Positions 50,665-58,865 are shown, counted from the first letter of the stretch. The stretch: 64,000 nucleotides of DNA from Granulicella mallensis (GCF_014203225.1 NZ_JACHIO010000002.1:124001-188000), one strand, 5' to 3'. The notes: generated by a model not told the origin, from the sequence alone. Translations and numbers: made by a program.

Positions 50665-52476
50665 TTACCGGGAGCGTCGCACATACAAACGTATCGGGTT
50701 ATCTCCGGGCTGGAGACAGAAGGTATCCACCAGTTGATACTCCGCTGCAAGTGTATCGAGTACCGCGACGAGATCGCGTTGCCCGCTGCGGTTTCCGTTA
50801 CGCCAGACAGCTTCTTCAAGGCGAAGCTGGGCCTCGGTAGGCCGCGCATAGAGCAGGACAGCAGGCCGGGCTCGCAACACGCGGCTGGACTCCTCTCGCG
50901 CGAAGCTGTCGGGAACCACATCGATGTTGTGCGAACCCGACCACGTCGGCGGATTCTTTCCGCTCAGAACATAGAGCAGGCCCATCTCAGGATAGGTAAA
51001 GACCGTATCGCCCGCTCCAGCCTTCGCTCTCATCGTCGAGGCCGCCACATCCAGAAGACGCACAGTCTCCGGTGGCAGGCGCATGCCGCGCAGCATAGGC
51101 TCTGTGGAGGGCTGCGTGGCAAAGCGAACGGCGGGTTCATCCTGATGGTCGAAGCTGAACGGCAGATCCAGCTTTTCGCGCACCGCAAGAAAGACCATCG
51201 CTGCGATCACCAGAAAGAGAAACCGCCTGCCCCAACCCTTTGAACCCTCCAGAACGGCAGCAAGCAGTAGGGCCAATCCCGGAAGAGTCATGGCTTCAAA
51301 CGCCGGCCACGAGAGAGAAAGCGTTACAGCCACAGACCATCCGACTCCTGCAAACAAAACGATCTGCCAGAGGCGCGTATCCACTCTGCGAGCCTTCAGT
51401 CCATACCCAAGAACCACCGCACCCAAAACACTATCGGCCAGCAGAACGTAATACACGGAACACTTCGAGAAATCGTTGAGAGCAGGCAACGCCGTAAGAT
51501 CGAGCGCCACAGCCAACCCGATCACCGCAAACACAACCAGCCAAAGATAAAACCAGCGCACAGGAGGACACTCTTCACTTCTCCTGGTACCCGTTACCGA
51601 ACGCCAGATAGCGCAAGCACTCAGCACTATGGCAATCAGGGCCGGGATCACCCAGGCCGGATTGTCCGCAGCGACAGAAAACTCGCGCGTCAAAAAAGCA
51701 TGCGGAGCGGAGGCCTTGGCCGAGGGGCCGCTCACAAAGAGCATCGTGAGGCACGCTCGCAGAAGACCGAGACGATGGAGATAGATCCCTAACGCGAGTA
51801 CAGGCACGGCAAAGCCACCCAGATAGGCCATCGCCCACCCTATGGAGCTCCTGATCCCACGCAGTTGAAAGATTGCAACAGCTCCAAGAGCCAGCACAGC
51901 GACCGTCGATCCGAGCCCCACCGTCTGCTTCGTCAGAGAGCTGAGACTAGCGGCCACTCCAGCCAGAGCTGCCAAAAGTAGGCCTCTCCGTGTGTGTTTG
52001 GTTTCCAGAGAGAGACTCGCCAGAAAGCCGCACAAGATCGCGAAGAGAATCGCGTCGTGATTGTAAGAAGCCAGCGGGTCCGTGTGATCGCCTGCCGAGA
52101 CGATGATCGTCACCAGAGCGGCGATGGCCGAGGCCCAGGAGCTGAAGATCCGCCGCAGCCACGTATACAGCAGCGCTGCAATCGCCAATCTTTCCGCCAC
52201 CCCAGCCAGACGAGTCACCAGAAGTGTCTTGCCAAAGATTGCAAGTTCCAGTGCCGACTTGATCTGATTGAGCGGGGGGCCCGCCGTATAGTAATCGCGA
52301 TACGGGAGCTTGCCGGCCAGGAAGGCTACGCCGCCACTGAACTCGCCGTCTCCCGAGCGAAGCCCGGCAAATCGATTGAAGTAGGTAAGGAAGAAGATCG
52401 CCGCAAGGGAAAGGAGAAAAGCCAGGGGCCAGGCTCCATCGCCCTTCTTGCTCTCCTCGTATGCGGCTTTATCCAT
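50665..52476 (-). CDS. GT-C-like membrane glycosyltransferase (ArnT/RgtA-like fold)
   Basis: The protein has 603 residues from ATG 52476; the frame extends to 52845 antisense to the HAD gene without support. There are about twelve hydrophobic helices (from WPLAFLLSLAAIFFLTYFN). The first extracytoplasmic loop GLRSGDGEFSGGVAFLAG then LPYRDYYTAGPPLNQ matches the acidic-pair loop of lipid-linked-sugar transferases. A C-terminal periplasmic domain of about 130 residues contains TMRAKAGAGDTVFTYPEMGL and ends YQLVDTFCLQPGDNPIRLYV. It probably moves sugars from a polyprenyl-phosphate donor to a glycan. It is divergent from the HAD gene. Confidence 0.8.
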   Translation of the reverse strand: MDKAAYEESKKGDGAWPLAFLLSLAAIFFLTYFNRFAGLRSGDGEFSGGVAFLAGKLPYRDYYTAGPPLNQIKSALELAIFGKTLLVTRLAGVAERLAIAALLYTWLRRIFSSWASAIAALVTIIVSAGDHTDPLASYNHDAILFAILCGFLASLSLETKHTRRGLLLAALAGVAASLSSLTKQTVGLGSTVAVLALGAVAIFQLRGIRSSIGWAMAYLGGFAVPVLALGIYLHRLGLLRACLTMLFVSGPSAKASAPHAFLTREFSVAADNPAWVIPALIAIVLSACAIWRSVTGTRRSEECPPVRWFYLWLVVFAVIGLAVALDLTALPALNDFSKCSVYYVLLADSVLGAVVLGYGLKARRVDTRLWQIVLFAGVGWSVAVTLSLSWPAFEAMTLPGLALLLAAVLEGSKGWGRRFLFLVIAAMVFLAVREKLDLPFSFDHQDEPAVRFATQPSTEPMLRGMRLPPETVRLLDVAASTMRAKAGAGDTVFTYPEMGLLYVLSGKNPPTWSGSHNIDVVPDSFAREESSRVLRARPAVLLYARPTEAQLRLEEAVWRNGNRSGQRDLVAVLDTLAAEYQLVDTFCLQPGDNPIRLYVRRSR

Positions 52477-52521
52477 GCTGGCGAGAGTACCATCGCACCC
52501 AATTGGCGCGTCTGCGTTCAT

Positions 52522-52527
52522 TACAAT
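52522..52527 (+). promoter_or_regulatory. candidate leaderless -10 box of the 52534 HAD gene
   Basis: TACAAT lies 6 bases (GAGCGC) before ATG 52534 in the short divergent gap. There is no Shine-Dalgarno. Confidence 0.45.
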
Positions 52528-52533
52528 GAGCGC

Positions 52534-53283
52534 ATGAGCTCGATCATCGCAGGAACTCCAACCGGCTCGCAAGCTGAGCTTCCAGCTCGCGCCCTCAACC
52601 AGACGCTCCTCTTCGACGCGGACGACACGCTGTGGGAGAACAACATCTACTTCGAGCGCGCGATTGCAGCGTTCATCTCCTATCTCGACCATCGCGTGCA
52701 TTCGCCCGAAGAGGTCCGCGAACATCTGAACACCTGCGAGCGCGCCACCATTGCCGCGCATGGCTATGGACTGCAGAGCTTTCGCCGATCGCTGGTCACC
52801 TGCTTTGAGCAACTCACGGACTCCGTGATCACCCCGGAGAAGCATGCACGCATCGTGTCCTTCACCGAGTCGATCTCAGCGGCGGAGATCGAGCTGCTCG
52901 ACGGCGTCTCCGAAACCCTCAAAGAACTGAGCCTTCGCCACCGGCTCATCCTGGTCACCAAGGGAAATCTGGAAGAGCAGACCGACAAGCTCGAGCGCTC
53001 GGGACTGCGGCCCTTCTTTTCAGCCGTGGAAGTTCTGGCCGAAAAGAACGAAACGGCCTACCGTGAACTCGCCGCACGCCACAGTCTCGATAAGGCGAAC
53101 ACCTGGATGATCGGCAACTCGCCGAAGTCGGACATCAATCCGTCCCTGGCGGCCGGACTCCATGCCGTGTTTGTTCCGCATGATTTCACCTGGGTGCTGG
53201 AGCACGAGACCGTCGACGCTCCCACCGGCAATGCAAAGCTGCTTGAACTGGCCGGCATCGCGGAGCTTACCCGCTATTTTTAA
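52534..53283 (+). CDS. HAD superfamily hydrolase
   Basis: The protein has 249 residues from ATG 52534. The frame upstream to 51994 is antisense to the neighbouring membrane-protein gene and is not coding. Catalytic motifs in order: LLFDADDTLWENN (nucleophile and acid Asp pair), LVTKGNLEEQ (motif 2 Thr), a Lys in VLAEKNETAYRE and MIGNSPKSDINPSLAAGL (motif 4 Asp). A helical cap (about 30-110) is inserted. It is a phosphatase of unknown substrate. tRNA-Leu follows 124 bases later with its own promoter. Confidence 0.88.
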   Translation: MSSIIAGTPTGSQAELPARALNQTLLFDADDTLWENNIYFERAIAAFISYLDHRVHSPEEVREHLNTCERATIAAHGYGLQSFRRSLVTCFEQLTDSVITPEKHARIVSFTESISAAEIELLDGVSETLKELSLRHRLILVTKGNLEEQTDKLERSGLRPFFSAVEVLAEKNETAYRELAARHSLDKANTWMIGNSPKSDINPSLAAGLHAVFVPHDFTWVLEHETVDAPTGNAKLLELAGIAELTRYF

Positions 53284-53324
53284 TATCCACCGCTGCCGTC
53301 TTCAAATCAGTGATCCACAGGGGT

Positions 53325-53352
53325 TTGAATGCCCCGCCGAAGGTGCTATACT
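53325..53352 (+). promoter_or_regulatory. sigma-70-type promoter of tRNA-Leu
   Basis: TTGAAT (53325-53330) and TATACT (53347-53352) are separated by 16 bp, placing the start near 53359, about 48 bases before the mature tRNA. This is the best-matched -35/-10 pair in the window. Confidence 0.6.
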
Positions 53353-53406
53353 CAACTACGGATTGCACGTCACTCCTGTCGCACTTTCGCGTGTGTCAGG
53401 CTCCAT

Positions 53407-53491
53407 GCGGAGGTGGCGAAATTGGCAGACGCACTAGCTTGAGGTGCTAGCGCCGCAAGGCATAGGGGTTCAAGTCCCCTCCTCCGCACCA
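53407..53491 (+). tRNA. tRNA-Leu (anticodon GAG), CCA encoded
   Basis: The 85-nt gene has a perfect 7-bp acceptor stem (GCGGAGG with CCTCCGC), a 5-bp anticodon stem CTAGC/GCTAG with loop TTGAGGT and anticodon GAG at 53441-53443, a long class II variable arm, a T arm GGGGTTCAAGTCCCC and genomic CCA. It decodes CUC and CUU. A promoter and a terminator flank it. A degenerate copy of its 3' half lies at 55580-55634. Confidence 0.97.
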
Positions 53492-53512
53492 ATCCAAAGT
53501 TTCAAGTACTAC

Positions 53513-53546
53513 GAAGGTCAACCGGAATCGGTTGGCCTTCTTTTTT
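53513..53546 (+). terminator. Rho-independent terminator after tRNA-Leu
   Basis: The 12-bp arms 53513-53524 and 53529-53540 (one G-U pair) with a GAAT loop are followed by six Ts (53541-53546), 21 bases after the tRNA. Confidence 0.88.
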
Positions 53547-53758
53547 CGTCACGACGACGGCTGCAGAAGATTGAATGCAATGCACCGCATGATGTAAGGG
53601 GCAAACCTCGCCCTTCAGAGTCTGCTCAATTCCCCTTCAGGCAAACGCGAAGCTTTGAGGCATCGATCTCTCGAATGCGAGCGCATGGGAATAGATCACC
53701 GGGCCAGGTGTTATTTCTCCAGGAACGAGATCTACAAGCTCTTAAAGCTGGAGAAGCA

Positions 53759-54400
53759 ATGCCCATTATCGAACCGAATTCATTGAACGCAAACCTCCAT
53801 CCAAGCAGCCATGTGATGGATCTCTACAAAAATAATGACAAAACCGAGTTTCTCCACGAGATATTTAAAGATCTCGCAATTGATGAGTTTCGGTTTCCCA
53901 CTACAGGCCTCGATGGCTGCATAGGACGCAGTAACTGCATCTCGAAGGCATACATTCCTCCCGCCAAGAGCGGTAGTCTCCCATTAGCTTTTCACCTGAA
54001 CTTCACATGTGTTCCAACCTCCTTTCGGGGTGCGGAGCTCAATCTGAAGATTACCCAATTTCATCTGACTGCCCGGCGATCGACGGCTCAAAAACTGATT
54101 AACAATAATGGCCCGTCTATTTTGACTGCCGCAGATTCAATTCATATAAGCAGAACAACCGAATGGGGTCGCCCCAACAACATGAAGAGTCTTGTTCAAG
54201 CTCTTGACAAAAGCGAAGCGGACTTGAGGGCAGTCTTGAGGAAGGAAGGTTTCGACAAGGCTTTTATGGAATTTACCGTGTTCCATGCGAAGAAACAGAT
54301 GACTGAGCGCGTATCGCGCAACCTGGGAACGCCCATAGAGATAACGTGGAACGATAGTGACGTTACTTTTGAAGCAACAGGCACCAACGAAGAAGAATAA
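53759..54400 (+). CDS. hypothetical protein in the tRNA-Leu-flanked segment
   Basis: The protein has 213 residues from ATG 53759, chosen because GGAG (53750-53753) lies 5 bases upstream; the frame extends back into the tRNA with no support. I do not recognise a family. It is soluble and mixed alpha/beta (FLHEIFKDLAIDEFRFPTT, SLPLAFHLNFTCVPTSF, LNLKITQFHLTARRSTAQKL, MEFTVFHAKKQMTERV) with an acidic end (ATGTNEEE). Codon use is clearly more AT-rich than in neighbouring genes, a sign of transfer. It lies between tRNA-Leu and the partial tRNA copy. Confidence 0.65.
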   Translation: MPIIEPNSLNANLHPSSHVMDLYKNNDKTEFLHEIFKDLAIDEFRFPTTGLDGCIGRSNCISKAYIPPAKSGSLPLAFHLNFTCVPTSFRGAELNLKITQFHLTARRSTAQKLINNNGPSILTAADSIHISRTTEWGRPNNMKSLVQALDKSEADLRAVLRKEGFDKAFMEFTVFHAKKQMTERVSRNLGTPIEITWNDSDVTFEATGTNEEE

Positions 54401-54436
54401 GGCGGAATCATTGTGGCCCTGGCTTCTGATGCAGTG

Positions 54437-54480
54437 GCCTCTTGTGTAAGGCTCTCCGTAATCAGCACCACACAAGAGGC
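54437..54480. repeat. 11-bp inverted repeat between the cargo genes
   Basis: GCCTCTTGTGT (54437-54447) and its exact complement (54470-54480) enclose a 22-nt loop. It may be the transcript end of the upstream hypothetical gene or an operator; neither strand has a T tract. Confidence 0.4.
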
Positions 54481-54543
54481 ACGCTGCAAGAGGACAATCA
54501 ATAAAACCATCGACGATGGAACAAGGAATATAGGACAGGAATC

Positions 54544-55428
54544 ATGAGTCCCAAAGAACGCCTTATGGAAGATCACACCGTCAACCTCAATGGAGTCGAT
54601 CTTCATTACAGGACTATCGGCAATGGCCCGGCACTCTTTCTTGTGTCTCCGGGCTGGGGAGTAACTTCCGGCTACTTGCAGCGCGCTTTCAGCTCCCTGG
54701 CCAGGCACTTTAAGCTCGTCTTTATCGATAGCCGAGGCAGTGGACTTTCAGGCCGTCCAGCCGATGCCACGCACATGGGAAGTATCGATATGGCAGATGA
54801 TCTTGAGGCCCTGCGGGAGCATCTTGACCTCTCACAAATCAGCATCCTGGGCCACTCCAACTCTGGCGCCATTGCTCTCTCCTATGCCACTCGCTATCCT
54901 GACCGCGTGAATAAGTTGGTGCTCTGCGACAGCCAGGTGCTGGGCTTGAGCGCGGCTGCAGACACACAACGAATCCTCCAGGATCGATCTACCGATCCAC
55001 GGTTTGAAGAGGCTACAAAAGTTGTATCGGCATTTTTTACAGGACAGATCAACCCTGCCTCAAGCGATGAGAGCCTTGAATCATTCATTGCTCAGGTTCT
55101 GCCGCTCTACCTTTACAGCCCGGAAAAGTCGTTATCTCTGGCCCGCAAGCATCTGTCCGGTCCCATCTCTTCCTATGCCTTCACCTCTCAATTTGCAGCG
55201 GACAGGGCTGTCCCAACGGACCAGACCAAATCTCTGGATGCGATCAAGGCAAAGACACTCATCCTGGTAGGACGGCATGACTTTATCTGTCCTGTGGCCT
55301 TATCGGAACGCCTGCACGAGGGCATCCCTGAATCTTCGTTAGTGATCTTTGAGAAAAGTGGACACTTCCCCTGGCTGGAAGAAACACCCGCGTTCTTCGC
55401 AGAGCTGGAGCGCTTTCTGCTCTCATAA
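54544..55428 (+). CDS. alpha/beta hydrolase in the tRNA-Leu-flanked segment
   Basis: A 294-residue serine hydrolase: the oxyanion strand reads ALFLVSPGWGVTSGYL (SPG in place of the common HG), FIDSRGSGLSGRP, nucleophile elbow ILGHSNSGAIAL (Ser), acid LVGRHDFICPV (Asp) and base FEKSGHFPWLEE (His). It is proline-iminopeptidase or haloperoxidase-like by overall pattern, with substrate unknown. GACAGGA lies just before the ATG as a weak ribosome site. It is the second gene between tRNA-Leu and the partial tRNA repeat. Confidence 0.85.
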   Translation: MSPKERLMEDHTVNLNGVDLHYRTIGNGPALFLVSPGWGVTSGYLQRAFSSLARHFKLVFIDSRGSGLSGRPADATHMGSIDMADDLEALREHLDLSQISILGHSNSGAIALSYATRYPDRVNKLVLCDSQVLGLSAAADTQRILQDRSTDPRFEEATKVVSAFFTGQINPASSDESLESFIAQVLPLYLYSPEKSLSLARKHLSGPISSYAFTSQFAADRAVPTDQTKSLDAIKAKTLILVGRHDFICPVALSERLHEGIPESSLVIFEKSGHFPWLEETPAFFAELERFLLS

Positions 55429-55579
55429 AGCTGCTCTTGGGGAGAAGTCGAGCTATGCAACAGCTTGTTGACACACGGATCGGAAGGGCCTGCACAGTTC
55501 GACCTCACAAACCGGGACGCTACCAATAAAATCAATCACATGACACCGCACGATAACCGGTGATAAACTTACATCGAGA

Positions 55580-55634
55580 TTGAGGAGCTAACGCCGCAAG
55601 GCATGGGGGCACATCCCTCCTCCGTACCAATCCA
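55580..55634 (+). pseudogene. degenerate copy of the tRNA-Leu 3' half (candidate att site remnant)
   Basis: These 55 bases align with tRNA-Leu positions 53439-53496 from the anticodon loop through the CCA end and five bases beyond. They share TTGAGG, CGCCGCAAGGCAT, TCCTCCG and ACCAATCCA, with a 3-base gap and a handful of substitutions. The 5' half is missing, so it cannot make a tRNA. It lies 50 bases before secG. Such a 3'-end repeat is what integration at a tRNA gene leaves behind; a decayed tandem tRNA copy is the alternative. Confidence 0.8.
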
Positions 55635-55683
55635 CTATTTCAGGACTCTGCCGCAGTTGCGGCCCGAAGGCAACGCTCGAACC

Positions 55684-55977
55684 ATGATCATTCTTCTCGT
55701 TATTCTGCACGTCGTTGTCTGCTTGTTCCTTATTGGCGTTGTTCTGGTACAGCAGGGTAAATCGGCCGACCTCGCCGGCGCCTTCGGCGGTCAGGGTTCT
55801 CAGACGGCTTTCGGTCCTCGTGGCGCAGCCAACCTGCTGACTCGCCTGACCACTTGGTCCGCCATCATCTTCATGCTGACCTCCATTGGCCTCACGGTCA
55901 TGATGTCGCGCAATGCCGGCGGCCACTCCGTGTTCTCGGGCACGCCGTCGAGCCAGACGACACCCGCCAAGAAGTAA
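55684..55977 (+). CDS. secG: preprotein translocase subunit SecG
   Basis: A small inner-membrane component of the SecYEG channel. The protein has 97 residues from ATG 55684. Helix 1 is ILLVILHVVVCLFLIGVVL, then the conserved VQQGKSADLAGAFGGQGSQT loop, FGPRGAANLLTRLT, helix 2 WSAIIFMLTSIGLTVMMS, and a short Ser/Thr-rich tail. The frame extends upstream into the tRNA-like repeat, which is not coding. A Rho-independent terminator follows. secG beside a leucine tRNA is a known arrangement in other bacteria. Confidence 0.95.
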   Translation: MIILLVILHVVVCLFLIGVVLVQQGKSADLAGAFGGQGSQTAFGPRGAANLLTRLTTWSAIIFMLTSIGLTVMMSRNAGGHSVFSGTPSSQTTPAKK

Positions 55978-55995
55978 CCCATTTTTAGCATCGAC

Positions 55996-56022
55996 AGCGC
56001 AGGCTACCCGCCTGCGCTTTTG
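55996..56022 (+). terminator. Rho-independent terminator of secG
   Basis: The 9-bp stem AGCGCAGGC (55996-56004) with GCCTGCGCT (56010-56018), a 5-nt loop and a T-rich tail lies 18 bases after the secG stop. Confidence 0.85.
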
Positions 56023-56036
56023 TTTTGGAGACAACA

Positions 56037-56663
56037 TTGATTCGCGAGACCCTGGCTGTCGGACTTCTTGGATGCAACTGCACCGTACTTGGTGACGAGG
56101 CTTCGCGCGAGGCCATCGTCGTCGATCCGGGATACGATATCCCGCGCATCCTGGCCGTGCTCGCGAAGCATCAACTCACCGTGAAGCAGATCGTCGTGAC
56201 CCACGCGCACATCGATCACATCGCCAGCGCCTTCGAACTCAAACAGATCACCGGCGCGCCGATTCTCTACAACCAGGCCGACTTACCCCTCGTCGCGATC
56301 ATGGAGGAACAGGCTGCCTGGATTGAGGTCGCCGTCCCCGAGGTCAAGCCGCCCGATCACTCTCCCGCCGACGAAGAAAAGATCACCGTGCGCGGAATCG
56401 AGGCCACCGTGCTGCACACTCCTGGCCACACCGAAGGCAGCCTCTGCCTGTACATTCCCACTGAAAACCTGTTGCTGGCAGGAGACACCCTCTTTGCGCG
56501 CAGCATAGGACGCACCGACCTCCCCGGCGGCAACACCGCCAAGATCCTGGAGAGTATTCGGGAACGCCTGCTTCCCTTGCCCGACGCAACCCTTGTGGTT
56601 CCCGGCCATGGGCCGACAACGACCATCGTGCGGGAGCGGACATCCAATCCCTTCTTGATCTGA
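56037..56663 (+). CDS. MBL-fold metallo-hydrolase (glyoxalase II-like)
   Basis: The protein has 208 residues from TTG 56037, chosen because GGAG (56027-56030) lies 6 bases upstream; a TTG at 56025 is possible but lies over the ribosome site. Metal motifs: VVTHAHIDHIASA (HxHxDH), TPGHTEGSLCLY (His), LLAGDTLFARSIGRTDL (bridging Asp) and VVPGHGPTTTIVRE (His). The pattern is YcbL/glyoxalase II-like, so a thioester or sulfur-carrier substrate is plausible. It is separated from secG by a terminator and should have its own promoter. Confidence 0.9.
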   Translation: MIRETLAVGLLGCNCTVLGDEASREAIVVDPGYDIPRILAVLAKHQLTVKQIVVTHAHIDHIASAFELKQITGAPILYNQADLPLVAIMEEQAAWIEVAVPEVKPPDHSPADEEKITVRGIEATVLHTPGHTEGSLCLYIPTENLLLAGDTLFARSIGRTDLPGGNTAKILESIRERLLPLPDATLVVPGHGPTTTIVRERTSNPFLI

Positions 56664-56678
56664 CGCCCGTTCCGAATA

Positions 56679-56921
56679 GCGCGAAGCGCAAACCGTGACG
56701 CTTTAGCGTCGCGGTACGGAGGGTAAGGGAGGCAATCGCCTTTAGGCTACAGAATCAAGGGCAGACCGAGAATCGGGCTTTAGCCCCAGGCCTCTTGTCC
56801 GCAGTCGAAAGAAGGCCCGGGCCTAAAGGCCACATCTTCGTCAGGCCTGAATTCCGTAGCCTAAAGGCTACGGCTCCCTCCGACTCCCTGACGCTAAAGC
56901 ATCAGGGAACGCGCTTCGCGC
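56679..56921. repeat. composite palindromic repeat region
   Basis: The 351-bp gap 56664-57014 holds no gene but a large imperfect inverted repeat. GCGCGAAGCGC (56679-56689) mirrors 56911-56921, TGACGCTTTAGCGTC mirrors CTGACGCTAAAGCATCAG, CGGAGGG mirrors CCCTCCG, and GCCTTTAGGCTAC mirrors GTAGCCTAAAGGC. The centre contains further CTTTAG/CTAAAG palindromes (GGGCTTTAGCCC, GGGCCTAAAGGCC). It is non-coding and REP/MITE-like. Confidence 0.75.
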
Positions 56922-57014
56922 CATAGATGGCCACACGGCTTCTTCGACGAACTAACGGCTCATCACACTAGAGCTAACTTCGGAAAGAACTCTCTACACC
57001 TCTACGGAACACCT

Positions 57015-58166
57015 TTAGTCGATGGGCAAGCGCTCTAAACCGCTCTGCCAGATCGACAACGGCGTCAACAAACTAAGCACTACGCGCCCTTCAGGCAAGC
57101 CATAAAACTCGCCTGGCTGGACGATCACCCCTTGCCTCAGCGCGGCCTCCGCAAAGGGCCTTCCCTGCACGGTTCGTGGCACTCGCAGCACAGCCGTCCA
57201 TCCGCCCTGCATCGCGAGCCTGTTGGCCTGCGTTCCTGGTAGCCGCGCATCGAGCATGGCAAGATTCGTCTGCATCCGTGCTCGAATCTGCTGTTGCAGA
57301 TCTCTCCGTTCAGCCAGCCAATGTGGCAGGGCCCTCTGCATCGGTGCATTCATCGAAAGGAAGGTATCGGCGATCACCTCGATGCGTGCCATGGCCTCGG
57401 ACACGATTGTGTCTGGCCCCGTTGCCGCGATCCACGAGACCTTCATCTGCGGCAGGCCACAGACCTTGCTGAGACCGCTGAGCACAAAGGTCAGCGCCTG
57501 CGAGCTATCTGCCGCAAAGCTGGGCGGCGTAGTCTCGGCAACCGAATAATCGAGAAAGACCTCGTCGACGATCAGGGCAAGGTTGCGCCTCGCGCAGAGA
57601 TCGTCCAGCGCAGCACGCTCGGCATCGGAGGCAAAATTCCCTGTCGGATTGTTCGGATGAACGATAACGATGGCGCGCGTTCGTGGAGTGATGGACTGCT
57701 CCAGCGAATGAAAATCAATGTGCCAGCCGTGATCGTAGAGCAGCGGGTACTCGACGAGCCGCACATCGTCCAGCCGCGCGATGAAGTCGAACAACGGATA
57801 ACTTGGCCGCGCGATCAGAACTTCGTCGCCGGGGTCGCAGAGCAGTCGAAAGAGAAAGCTGTAGGCCTCACTGGTACTGGTCGTCAGGCAGATGCGTTCG
57901 ATGGCGATCTCAGCCCCTGCGTCGCGATAGTACTGCGCAACAGCCGCACGGGCAGTAGACATGCCGAGCGGGTCGGGCTCGTAGTGCATCGCTTCCAGTT
58001 GCCCCAGGGGCTTAAGCAGCGCTTCAGCGTCGTAGGTAAAGCCGCAGGACGTCGGATTGGACACCGTCAGATCGAAGAGCTCAGCGCCGGAGCTGTAAGC
58101 CTCACGCACCGCGACGGTGAAATCATTCTCCGCAAGGTTCCAGTTGGTTCGTGTCGAAAAGTTCAT
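57015..58166 (-). CDS. class I/II pyridoxal-phosphate aminotransferase
   Basis: The protein has 383 residues from ATG 58166, preceded by GAGAG at a good distance; the frame reaches 58193. The fold type I core is complete: VSNPTSCGF, TTSTSEAYSFLFRLLCDPGD, RPSYPLFDFIARL, IVIVHPNNPTGNF, LIVDEVFLDY and the Schiff-base Lys in LSGLSKVCGLPQMKVSW. The C-terminal Arg is in PEGRVVLSLLTP. It is related to the AspC/AlaT-like group; donor and acceptor cannot be told. It is divergent from the HAD phosphatase with 54 bases between. Confidence 0.9.
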   Translation of the reverse strand: MNFSTRTNWNLAENDFTVAVREAYSSGAELFDLTVSNPTSCGFTYDAEALLKPLGQLEAMHYEPDPLGMSTARAAVAQYYRDAGAEIAIERICLTTSTSEAYSFLFRLLCDPGDEVLIARPSYPLFDFIARLDDVRLVEYPLLYDHGWHIDFHSLEQSITPRTRAIVIVHPNNPTGNFASDAERAALDDLCARRNLALIVDEVFLDYSVAETTPPSFAADSSQALTFVLSGLSKVCGLPQMKVSWIAATGPDTIVSEAMARIEVIADTFLSMNAPMQRALPHWLAERRDLQQQIRARMQTNLAMLDARLPGTQANRLAMQGGWTAVLRVPRTVQGRPFAEAALRQGVIVQPGEFYGLPEGRVVLSLLTPLSIWQSGLERLPID

Positions 58167-58220
58167 GTTGCTCTCTCGAGGATACGCGTCCACCCTCGAT
58201 TCTCTTACAATCGCTGAAGG

Positions 58221-58865
58221 ATGCCCCTCTCAAAAGCAACGATCCGCGCCGTCCTCTTCGACTTCGGAATGGTTCTCTCCGGCCCCCCGGACCCAGCTTC
58301 CTGGGAACGCCTGAAGCGCGTCTTCTCCGCCGACGAAGCGAGCTTCCATCAGGCCTACTGGAGCCATCGCGACGACTATGATCGCGGCACACTGACCAGC
58401 CGGGCCTACTGGCAGATCGTTGCCGACGATCTGCACCAGCCTCTCACCCCCGAGGCTCTGGCCGAGCTCGTCGCTGCGGACATCGGCCTCTGGACGCAGC
58501 CGAACCAGGCAATGATCGACTGGGCTGCCAGCCTGCAGCGCGCGGGGATCAAGACCGGAATACTTTCCAATATGCCCGACGCCATGGAAGTAGGCATCGT
58601 GCAGACCTTCGCCTGGCTCGCGGACTTCGACCACCATACCTGGTCCCACAGACTCCTGCTCGCGAAGCCGGAGCCTGCGATCTATCATCACGCAGCCGAA
58701 GGGCTCGGACTGCCACCGTCAGAGATTCTGTTCATCGACGATCGCATGGAAAATATCAAAGCGGCAGAGGCTGTGGGGATGCAGGCCATCCAATACACAA
58801 ACCATGCCGCGTTCGTTCAAACGATGAATGAGCGCGGATTCGGCTCGCTGCTGAATATTCTTTAG
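58221..58865 (+). CDS. HAD family phosphatase, subfamily IA
   Basis: This 214-residue protein has the nucleophile motif AVLFDFGMVLSGP, with Gly instead of the second Asp as in DFGGVL-type HAD phosphatases. A small helical cap follows (about 20-85), then GILSNMPDAM (motif 2 Ser), Lys in LAKPEPAIYHHAAEGL (motif 3) and EILFIDDRMENIKAAEAVGM (motif 4 Asp pair). It is probably a phosphatase for a small sugar phosphate or nucleotide. TACAAT lies 9 bases before the ATG, together with GAAGG directly before it. Confidence 0.88.
   Translation: MPLSKATIRAVLFDFGMVLSGPPDPASWERLKRVFSADEASFHQAYWSHRDDYDRGTLTSRAYWQIVADDLHQPLTPEALAELVAADIGLWTQPNQAMIDWAASLQRAGIKTGILSNMPDAMEVGIVQTFAWLADFDHHTWSHRLLLAKPEPAIYHHAAEGLGLPPSEILFIDDRMENIKAAEAVGMQAIQYTNHAAFVQTMNERGFGSLLNIL

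Noticed and set aside
51994-52533. N-terminal 180-codon extension of the HAD protein
   Set aside because: This part is antisense to the membrane glycosyltransferase gene, and the HAD motif 1 begins shortly after ATG 52534.
53444-53758. N-terminal extension of the orphan protein into tRNA-Leu
   Set aside because: It would translate the tRNA gene and its terminator. ATG 53759 has a proper ribosome site.
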